From NCBI GenBank assembly GCA_036971475.1, contig JBAIZL010000001.1, forward strand, positions 212,064,075 through 212,128,074: a stretch of 64,000 nt of DNA, read 5' to 3'. A program made the position numbers and the translations under genes. This stretch comes from Prosapia bicincta (taxonomy: Eukaryota > Arthropoda > Insecta > Hemiptera > Cercopidae). This document shows positions 52,018 through 61,917 of this stretch, in pieces. Every line of letters begins with the position of its first letter. Within the stretch, counting starts at the first letter, position 1. The notes beneath the pieces were generated by a model, which saw only the letters and a list, made by a program, of their open reading frames with translations, searched no databases and had not been told where the DNA came from.

Positions 52018-52463
52018 TGTGTATATTATTTAATCTTAAAAATATTCTAACAGGAAAACACATTTGATATTCTATATATATATATTTCTATTTCTGCTAT
52101 TTCTATCTTCTCCCATTCAAATATAATCATACAGTTAAAGACTGTATGGAAATTCATTACAAGTTTTATATCAAGTTCTCTATAAGGTAATCTAGACGAA
52201 ACCCACACTTTGCTGATAGCAGTCATGTCCATTGCTCTAGAGTTGAAAGCCTCTTAGTTGGTGAGTACGAAAGTGTAGAAAGCCTCTAGGTTGGTGAGTA
52301 GTCATAGCAGTGAAAGCCTCTTAGTTGGTGAGTACACCGAGTATTGGTACGTTCTAGTCTAAACCCAATGGAGTGAGTCGTCATCGTAACATCCAACATT
52401 ATCTACCATTCTATTTCGTACTAAGGTACAATGCTAAGGCACGTTTCGTAGGAAACACAATAT
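52018..52463. repeat. composite linker, copy 1 (446 bp)
   Basis: A non-minisatellite module that recurs at 57,711 and 61,458. Order of parts: TGTGTATATTATTTAATC, a (TA)n tract (52,073-52,085), a hairpin with perfect 8-bp arms CATACAGT and ACTGTATG around a 5-nt loop (52,128-52,148), three near-copies of a 23-bp word beginning GAAAGCCTCT and ending TTGGTGAGTA (52,245-52,334), then GTACTAAGGTAC and GGAAACACAATAT. The minisatellite follows directly. Its left side joins unique sequence, unlike the other two copies, so this is the outer edge of the composite array. Confidence 0.93.
52073..52085. repeat. (TA)n microsatellite, short allele
   Basis: About 6.5 TA units inside linker 1. The corresponding tracts in linkers 2 and 3 are 51 and 63 bp, so the same site has expanded in the internal copies. 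Confidence 0.95.
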
Positions 52464-55400
52464 CTAATTCTAATTCTATGTCAAATATCCAGGCAGTAGA
52501 TCCTGAGATATTCTAATTCTAATTCTGTGTGAAGTATCTAGGCAGTAGATCCTGAGATATTCTAATTCTAGTTCTATGTCAAATATTCAGGCAGTACATC
52601 CTGAGATATTCTAATTCTAATTCTGTGTGAAGTATGCAGGCAGTAGATCCTGAGATATTATAATTCTAATTCTGTGTGAAGTATCCAGGCAGTAGATCCT
52701 GAGATATTCTAATTCTAGTTCTATGTCAAATATCCAGGCAGTAGATACTGAGATATTCTAATTCTGTGTGAAGTATCCAGGCAGTAGATCCTGAGATATT
52801 CTAATTCTGTGTGAAGTATCCAGGCAGTAGATCCTGAGATATTCTAATTCTGTATGAAGTATCCAGGCAATAGATCCTGAGATATTCTAATTCTAATTCT
52901 GTGTGAAGTATCCAGGCAGTAGAAACTGAGATATTCTAATTCTGTGTGAAGTATCCAGGCAGTAGATCCTGAGATATTCTAATTCTAGTTCTATGTCAAA
53001 CATCCAGGCAGTAGATCCTGAGATATTCTAATTCTGTGTGAAGTATCCAGGCAGTAGATCCTGAGATATTCTAATTCTGTGTGAAGTATGCAGGCAGTAG
53101 ATCCTGAGATATTCTAATTCTGTATGAAGTATCCAGGCAATAGATCCTGAGATATTCTAATTCTAATTCTGTGTGAAGTATCCAGGCAGTAGATACTGAG
53201 ATATTCTAATTCTGTATGAAGTATCCAGGCAGTAGATACTGAGATATTATAATTCTGTGTGAAGTATCCAGGCAGTAGATCCTGAGATATTCTAATTCTG
53301 TATGAAGTATCCAGGCAGTAGATCCTGAGATATTATAATTCTGTGTGAAGTATCCAGGCAGTAGATCCTGAGATATTATAATTCTGTGTGAAGTATCCAG
53401 GCAGTAGATACTGAGATATTCTAATTCTAATTCTGTGTGAAGTATCCAGGCAGTAGATCCTGAGATATTATAATTCTGTGTGAAGTATCCAGGCAGTAGA
53501 TCCTGAGATATTCTAATTCTGTATGAAGTATGCAGGCAGTAGATCCTGAGATATTATAATTCTGTGTGAAGTATCCAGGCAGTAGATCCTGAGATATTCT
53601 AATTCTGTGTGAAGTATCCAGGCAATAGATCCTGAGATATTATAATTCTGTATGAAGTATCCAGGCAATAGATCCTGAGATATTCTAATTCTGTATGAAG
53701 TATCCAGGCAGTAGATACTGAGATATTATAATTCTGTGTGAAGTATCCAGGCAGTAGATCCTGAGATATTCTAATTCTGTATGAAGTATCCAGGCAGTAG
53801 ATCCTGAGATATTCTAATTCTGTATGAAGTATCCAGGCAGTAGATCCTGAGATATTCTAATTCTGTATGAAGTATCCAGGCAGTAGATACTGAGATATTA
53901 TAATTCTGTGTGAAGTATCCAGGCAGTAGATCCTGAGATATTATAATTCTGTATGAAGTATCCAGGCAGTAGATCCTGAGATATTCTAATTCTGTATGAA
54001 GTATCCAGGCAGTAGATACTGAGATATTATAATTCTGTGTGAAGTATCCAGGCAGTAGATCCAGAGATATTCTAATTCTAGTTCTATGTCAAATATCCAG
54101 GCAGTAGATCCTGAGATATTATAATTCTGTGTGAAGTATCCAGGCAGTAGATCCTGAGATATTATAATTCTGTGTGAAGTATCCAGGCAGTAGATACTGA
54201 GATATTATAATTCTGTATGAAGTATCCAGGCAGTAGATCCTGAGATATTATAATTCTGTGTGAAGTATCCAGGCAGTAGATCCTGAGATATTATAATTCT
54301 GTGTGAAGTATCCAGGCAGTAGATACTGAGATATTCTAATTCTAATTCTGTGTGAAGTATCCAGGCAGTAGATCCTGAGATATTGTAATTCTGTGTGAAG
54401 TATCCAGGCAGTAGATCCTGAGATATTCTAATTCTGTATGAAGTATCCAGGCAATAGATCCTGAGATATTCTAATTCTAATTCTGTATGAAGTATCCAGG
54501 CAGTAGATCCTGAGATATTCTAATTCTAGTTCTATGTCAAACATCCAGGCAGTAGATCCTGAGATATTCTAATTCTGTGTGAAGTATGCAGGCAGTAGAT
54601 CCTGAGATATTCTAATTCTGTATGAAGTATCCAGGCTATAGATCCTGAGATATTCTAATTCTAATTCTGTGTGAAGTATCCAGGCAGTAGATACTGAGAT
54701 ATTCTAATTCTAATTCTGTGTGAAGTATCCAGGCAGTAGATCCTGAGATATTATAATTCTGTGTGAAGTATAAAGGCAGTAGATCCTGAGATATTCTAAT
54801 TCTGTATGAAGTATCCAGGCAATAGATCCTGAGATATTCTAATTCTAATTCTGTGTGAAGTATCCAGGCAGTAGATACTGAGATATTCTAATTCTAATTC
54901 TGTGTGAAGTATCCAGGCAGTAGATCCTGAGATATTATAATTCTAGTTCTATGTCAAATATGCAAGCAGTAGATACTGAGATATTCTAATTCTAATTCTG
55001 TGTGAAGTATCCAGGCAGTAGATCCTGAGATATTCTAATTCTAGTTCTATGTCAAATATCCAGGCAGTAGATCCTGAGATATTCTAATTCTGTGTGAAGT
55101 ATCCAGGCAGTAGATCCTGAGATATTCTAATTCTAGTTCTATGTCAAATATTCAGGCAGTAGATCCTGAGATATTCTAATTCTAATTCTGTGTGAAGTAT
55201 GCAGGCAGTAGATCCTGAGATATTATAATTCTAATTCTGTGTGAAGTATCCAGGCAGTAGATCCTGAGATATTCTAATTCTAGTTCTATGTCAAAGATCC
55301 AGGCAGTAGATCCTGAGATATTCTAATTCTGTGTAAAGTATCCAGGCAGTAGATCCTGAGATATTCTAATTCTAGTTCTATGTCAAACATCCAGGCAGTA

Positions 55401-57710
55401 GATCCTGAGATATTCTAATTCTGTGTGAAGTATGCAGGCAGTAGATCCTGAGATATTCTAATTCTAATTCTGTGTGAAGTATCAAGGCAGTAGATCCTGA
55501 GATATTCTAATTCTAGTTCTATGTCAAACATCCAGGCAGTAGATCCTGAGATATTCTAATTCTGTGTGAAGTATCCAGGCAGTAGATCCTGAGATATTCT
55601 AATTCTGTATGAAGTATCCAGGCAATAGATCCTGAGATATTCTAATTCTAATTCTGTGTGAAGTATCCAGGCAGTAGATACTGAGATATTCTAATTCTAA
55701 TTCTGTGTGAAGTATCCAGGCAGTAGATCCTGAGATATTATAATTCTGTGTGAAGAATCCAGGCAGTAGATCCTGAGATATTCTAATTCTAATTCTGTGT
55801 GAAGTATCCAGGCAGTAGATCCTGAGATATTATAATTCTGTGTGAAGTATCCAGGCAGTAGATCCTGAGATATTCTAATTCTAATTCTGTGTGAAGTATC
55901 CAGGCAGTAGATCCTGAGATATTCTAATTCTAATTCTGTGTGAAGTATCCAGGCAATAGATCCTGAGATATTCTAATTCTAATTCTGTGTGAAGTATCCA
56001 GGCAATAGATCCTGAGATATTCTAATTCTAATTCTGTGTGAAGTATCCAGGCAGTAGATCCTGAGATATTCTAATTCTAATTCTGTGTGAAGTATCCAGG
56101 CAATAGATCCTGAGATATTCTAATTCTAATTCTGTGTGAAGTATCCAGGCAGTAGATCCTGAGATATTCTAATTCTAATTCTGTGTGAAGTATCCAGGCA
56201 ATAGATCCTGAGATATTCTAATTCTAATTCTGTGTGAAGTATCCAGGCAGTAGATCCTGAGATATTATAATTCTGTGTGAAGTATCCAGGCAGTAGATCC
56301 TGAGATATTCTAATTCTAATTCTGTGTGAAGTATCCAGGCAGTAGATCCTGAGATATTATAATTCTGTGTGAAGTATCCAGGCAGTAGATCCTGAGATAT
56401 TCTAATTCTAATTCTGTGTGAAGTATCCAGGCAGTAGATCCTGAGATATTCTAATTCTAATTCTGTGTGAAGTATCCAGGCAATAGATCCTGAGATATTC
56501 TAATTCTAATTCTGTGTGAAGTATCCAGGCAATAGATCCTGAGATATTCTAATTCTAATTCTGTGTGAAGTATCCAGGCAGTAGATCCTGAGATATTCTA
56601 ATTCTAATTCTGTGTGAAGTATCCAGGCAATAGATCCTGAGATATTCTAATTCTAATTCTGTGTGAAGTATCCAGGCAGTAGATCCTGAGATAATCTAAT
56701 TCTAATTCTGTGTGAAGTATCCAGGCAATAGATTATCAGATATTCTAATTCTAATTCTGTGTGAAGTATCCAGGCAATAGATCCTGAGATATTCTAATTC
56801 TAATTCTGTGTGAAGTATCCAGGCAATAGATCCTGAGATATTCTAATTCTAATTCTGTGTGAAGTATCCAGGCAGTAGATCCTGAGATATTCTAATTCTA
56901 ATTCTGTGTGAAGTATCCAGGCAATAGATCCTGAGATATTCTAATTCTAATTCTGTGTGAAGTATCCAGGCAATAGATCCTGAGATATTCTAATTCTAAT
57001 TCTGTGTGAAGTATCCAGGCAATAGATCCTGAGATATTGTAATTCTAATTCTGTGTGAAGTATCCAGGCAATAGATCCTGAGATATTCTAATTCTAATTC
57101 TGTGTGAAGTATCCAGGCAATAGATCCTGAGATATTCTAATTCTAATTCTGTGTGAAGTATCCAGGCAGTAGATCCTGAGATATTCTAATTCTAATTCTG
57201 TGTGAAGTATCCAGGCAATAGATCCTGAGATATTCTAATTCTAATTCTGTGTGAAGTATCCAGGCAGTAGATCCTGAGATATTATAATTCTGTGTGAAGT
57301 ATCCAGGCAGTAGATCCTGAGATATTCTAATTCTGTATGAAGTATCCAGGCAATAGATCCTGAGATATTCTAATTCTAGTTCTATGTCAAATATGCAAGC
57401 AGTAGATACTGAGATATTCTAATTCTAATTCTGTGTGAAGTATCCAGGCAGTAGATCCTGAGATATTCTAATTCTAGTTCTATGTCAAATATCCAGGCAG
57501 TAGATCCTGAGATATTCTAATTCTGTGTGAAGTATCCAGGCAGTAGATCCTGAGATATTCTAATTCTAATTCTGTGTGAAGTATCCAGGCAGTAGATCCT
57601 GAGATATTCTAATTCTAATTCTGTGTGAAGTATCCAGGCAGTAGATCCTGAGATATTCTAATTCTAATTCTGTGTGAAGTATCCAGGCAGTAGATCCTGA
57701 GATATTATTA
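52464..57710. repeat. 43/49-bp minisatellite block 1
   Basis: About 115 head-to-tail units of three types. A (49 bp): CTAATTCTAGTTCTATGTCA then AATATCC. B (49 bp): CTAATTCTAATTCTGTGTGA then AGTATCC. C (43 bp): like B with one CTAATT fewer. All share CAGGCAGTAGATCCTGAGAT followed by ATT. Types are zoned: C with GATATTATAATTC and GTATGAAG variants dominates about 53,100-54,300, while B with a GGCAATAG variant forms a nearly pure run at about 55,900-57,250. A GATTATCAG variant occurs once near 56,732. No stop-free frame or gene is present. Confidence 0.95.
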
Positions 57711-57759
57711 TGTGTATATTATTTAATCTTAAAAATATTCTAACAGGAAAACACATTTG

Positions 57760-57816
<57 letters not shown>

Positions 57817-58192
57817 CTATTTCTGCTATTTCTATCTTCTCCCATTCAAATATAATCATACAGTTAAAGACTGTATGGAAATTCATTACAAGTTCTATAT
57901 CAAGTTCTCTATAAGGTAATTTAGACGAAACCCACACTTTGCTGATAGCAGTCATGTCCATTGCTCTAGAGTTGAAAGCCTCTTAGTTGGTGAGTACGAA
58001 AGTGTAGAAAGCCTCTAGGTTGGTGAGTAGTCATAGCAGTGAAAGCCTCTTAGTTGGTGAGTACACCGAGTATTGGTACGTACTAGTCTAAACCCAATGG
58101 AGTGAGTCGTCATCGTAACATCCAACATTATCTACCATTCTATTTCGTACTAAGGTACAATGCTAAGGCACGTTTCGTAGGAAACACAATAT
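57711..58192. repeat. composite linker, copy 2 (482 bp)
   Basis: Same module as at 52,018 (offset 5,693 bp), with the TA tract grown to 51 bp (57,764-57,814), the hairpin at 57,857-57,877 and three 23-bp subrepeats. The left junction is minisatellite GATATTATTA fused to TGTGTATATT. The right junction (ACACAATAT then CTAATTCTAATTCTATG) is the same as in copies 1 and 3. Differences from copy 1 are few, for example GGTAATTTAGACG for GGTAATCTAGACG. Confidence 0.93.
57764..57814. repeat. (TA)n microsatellite, 51 bp
   Basis: Uninterrupted TA run inside linker 2. On the minus strand it is read as an Ile-Tyr repeat within a 73-codon frame (57,740-57,961), which is not considered coding. Confidence 0.95.
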
Positions 58193-61100
58193 CTAATTCT
58201 AATTCTATGTCAAATATCCAGGCAGTAGATCCTGAGATATTCTAATTCTAGTTCTATGTCAAATATCCAGGCAGTAGATCCTGAGATATTCTAATTCTAA
58301 TTCCGTGTGAAGTATCCAGGCAGTAGATCCTGAGATATTCTAATTCTAATTCTGTGTGAAGTATCCAGGCAGTAGATCCTGAGATATTCTAATTCTAGTT
58401 CTATGTCAAATATCCAGGCAGTAGATCCTGAGATATTCTAATTCTAATTCTGTGTGAAGTATGCAGGCAGTAGATCCTGAGATATTATAATTCTAATTCT
58501 GTGTGAAGTATCCAGGCAGTAGATCCTGAGATATTCTAATTCTAGTTCTATGTCAAAGATCCAGGCAGTAGATCCTGAGATATTCTAATTCTGTGTGAAG
58601 TATCCAGGCAGTAGATCCTGAGATATTCTAATTCTAGTTCTATGTCAAATATCCAGGCAGTAGATCCTGAGATATTCTAATTCTGTGTGAAGTATCCAGG
58701 CAGTAGATCCTGAGATATTCCAATTCTGTATGAAGTATCCAGGCAATAGATCCTGAGATATTCTAATTCTAATTCTGTATGAAGTATCCAGGCAGTAGAT
58801 CCTGAGATATTCTAATTCTAATTCTGTGTGAAGTATCCATGCAGTAGATCCTGAGATATTCTAATTCTAGTTCTATGTCAAATATGCAAGCAGTAGATAC
58901 TGAGATATTCTAATTCTAATTCTGTGTGAAGTATCCAGGCAGTAGATCCTGAGATATTCTAATTCTAGTTCTATGTCAAATATCCAGGCAGTAGATCCTG
59001 AGATATTCTAATTCTGTGTGAAGTATCCAGGCAGTAGATCCTGAGATATTCTAATTCTAATTCTGTGTGAAGTATCCAGGCAGTAGATCCTGAGATATTC
59101 TAATTCTAATTCTGTGTGAAGTATCCAGGCAGTAGATCCTGAGATATTCTAATTCTAATTCTGTGTGAAGTATCCAGGCAGTAGATCCTGAGATATTCTA
59201 ATTTTAGTTCTATGTCAAATATCCATGCAGTAGATCCTGAGATATTCTAATTCTGTGTGAAGTATCCAGGCAGTAGATCCTGAGATATTCTAATTCTAAT
59301 TCTGTGTGAAGTATCCAGGCAGTAGATCCTGAGATATTCTAATTCTGTGTGAAGTATCCAGGCAGTAGATCCTGAGATATTCTAATTCTAGTTCTATGTC
59401 AAATATCCAGGCAGTAGATCCTGAGATATTCTAATTCTAATTCTGTGTGAAGTATGCAGGCAGTAGATCCTGAGATATTATAATTCTAATTCTGTGTGAA
59501 GTATCCAGGCAGTAGATCCTGAGATATTCTAATTCTAGTTCTATGTCAAAGATCCAGGCAGTAGATCCTGAGATATTCTAATTCTGTGTGAAGTATCCAG
59601 GCAGTAGATCCTGAGATATTCTAATTCTAGTTCTATGTCAAATATCCAGGCAGTAGATCCTGAGATATTCTAATTCTGTGTGAAGTATCCAGGCAGTAGA
59701 TCCTGAGATATTCCAATTCTGTATGAAGTATCCAGGCAATAGATCCTGAGATATTCTAATTCTAATTCTGTATGAAGTATCCAGGCAGTAGATCCTGAGA
59801 TATTCTAATTCTAATTCTGTGTGAAGTATCCATGCAGTAGATCCTGAGATATTCTAATTCTAGTTCTATGTCAAATATGCAAGCAGTAGATACTGAGATA
59901 TTCTAATTCTAATTCTGTGTGAAGTATCCAGGCAGTAGATCCTGAGATATTCTAATTCTAGTTCTATGTCAAATATCCAGGCAGTAGATCCTGAGATATT
60001 CTAATTCTGTGTGAAGTATCCAGGCAGTAGATCCTGAGATATTCTAATTCTAATTCTGTGTGAAGTATCCAGGCAGTAGATCCTGAGATATTCTAATTCT
60101 AATTCTGTGTGAAGTATCCAGGCAGTAGATCCTGAGATATTCTAATTCTAATTCTGTGTGAAGTATCCAGGCAGTAGATCCTGAGATATTCTAATTTTAG
60201 TTCTATGTCAAATATCCATGCAGTAGATCCTGAGATATTCTAATTCTGTGTGAAGTATCCAGGCAGTAGATCCTGAGATATTCTAATTCTAATTCTGTGT
60301 GAAGTATCCAGGCAGTAGATCCTGAGATATTCTAATTCTGTGTGAAGTATCCAGGCAGTAGATCCTGAGATATTCTAATTCTAGTTCTATGTCAAATATC
60401 CAGGCAGTAGATCCTGAGATATTCTAATTCTGTGTGAAGTATCCAGGCAGTAGATCCTGAGATATTCTAATTCTGTGTGAAGTATCTAGGCAGTAGATCC
60501 TGAGATATTCTAATTCTAATTCTGTGTGAAGTATCCAGGCAGTAGATCCTGAGATATTCTAATTCTAATTCTGTGTGAAGTATCCAGGCAGTAGATCCTG
60601 AGATATTCTAATTCTAATTCTGTGTGAAGTATCCAGGCAGTAGATCATGAGATATTCTAATTCTGTGTGAAGTATCCAGGCAGTAGATCCTGAGATATTC
60701 TAATTCTAGTTCTATGTCAAATATCCAGGCAGTAGATCCTGAGATATTCTAATTCTGTGTGAAGTATCCAGGCAGTAGATCCTGAGATATTCTAATTCTA
60801 GTTCTATGTCAAATATCCAGGCAGTAGATCCTGAGATATTCTAATTCTGTGTGAAGTATCCAGGCAGTAGATCCTGAGATATTCTAATTCTAATTCTGTG
60901 TGAAGTATCCAGGCAGTAGATCCTGAGATATTCTAATTCTAGTTCTATGTCAAATATCCAGGCAGTAGATACTGAGATATTCTAATTCTGTGTGAAGTAT
61001 CCAGGCAGTAGATTCTGAGATATTCTAATTCTAATTCTGTGTGAAGTATCCAGGCAGTAGATCCTGAGATGTTCTAATTCTAGTTCTATGTCAAATATCC

Positions 61101-61457
61101 AGGCAGTAGATCCTGAGATATTCTAATTCTGTGTGAAGTATCCAGGCAGTAGATCCTGAGATATTCTAATTCTATTTCTATGTCAAATATCCAGGCAGTA
61201 GATCCTGAGATATTCTAATTCTGTGTGAAGTATCCAGGCAGTAGATCCTGAGATATTCTAATTCTAATTCTGTGTGAAGTATCCAGGCAGTAGATCCTGA
61301 GATATTCTAATTCTAATTCTGTGTGAAGTATCCAGGCAGTAGATCCTGAGATATTCTAATTCTAATTCTGTGTGAAGTATCCAGGCAGTAGATCCTGAGA
61401 TATTCTAATTCTAATTCTGTGTGAAGTATCCAGGCAGTAGATCCTGAGATATTATTA
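58193..61457. repeat. 43/49-bp minisatellite block 2 with 993-bp HOR
   Basis: About 70 units mixing types A, B and C. A 993-bp HOR (15 x 49 + 6 x 43 bp, 21 units) is seen at TTCCAATTCTGTATG (58,718/59,711) and ATTTTAGTTC (59,201/60,194). A related stretch reappears in block 3. The block ends with four or five pure B units and the GATATTATTA junction to linker 3, exactly as block 1 ends before linker 2. Confidence 0.93.
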
Positions 61458-61506
61458 TGTGTATATTATTTAATCTTAAAAATATTCTAACAGGAAAACA
61501 CATTTG

Positions 61507-61575
<69 letters not shown>

Positions 61576-61917
61576 CTATTTCTGCTATTTCTATCTTCTC
61601 CCATTCAAATATAATCATACAGTTAAAGACTGTATGGAAATTCATTACAAGTTCTATATCAAGTTCTCTATAAGGTAATTTAGACGAAACCCACACTTTG
61701 CTGATAGCAGTCATGTCCATTGCTCTAAAGTTGAAAGCCTCTTAGTTGGTGAGTACGAAAGTGTAGAAAGCCTCTTAGTTGGTGAGTACACCGAGTATTG
61801 GTACGTACTAGTCTAAACCCAATGGAGTGAGTCGTCATCGTAACATCCAACATTATCTACCATTCTATTTCGTACTAAGGTACAATGCTAAGGCACGTTT
61901 CGTAGGAAACACAATAT
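61458..61917. repeat. composite linker, copy 3 (460 bp)
   Basis: Same module, 3,747 bp after copy 2. The TA tract is the longest of the three (63 bp, 61,511-61,573) and the hairpin lies at 61,616-61,636. Only two of the three 23-bp subrepeats remain, because ~36 bp between them have been lost. It shares GGTAATTTAG and GTACGTACTAG with copy 2 against copy 1, so copies 2 and 3 are closest relatives. Confidence 0.93.
61511..61573. repeat. (TA)n microsatellite, 63 bp
   Basis: Uninterrupted TA run inside linker 3, the longest of the three, lying in the equivalent 77-codon minus-strand frame (61,487-61,720). Pure TA of this length can extrude into a cruciform in supercoiled DNA and is often misjudged in length by assemblers. 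Confidence 0.95.

Noticed and set aside
51768..52033. Forward frames of about 70 codons through the 11-bp repeat
   Set aside because: They encode Gln/Phe/Val-rich repeat strings from CAATTTGTCAG. The 11-bp period shifts frame each unit, and two overlapping frames are open equally.
52047..52232. 61-, 73- and 77-codon minus-strand frames in the three linkers (52,047-52,232, 57,740-57,961, 61,487-61,720) with an Ile-Tyr tail
   Set aside because: Similarity among them is explained by linker duplication. The tail is the TA microsatellite, and the three copies are too few and too similar to show selection. No family motif is visible.
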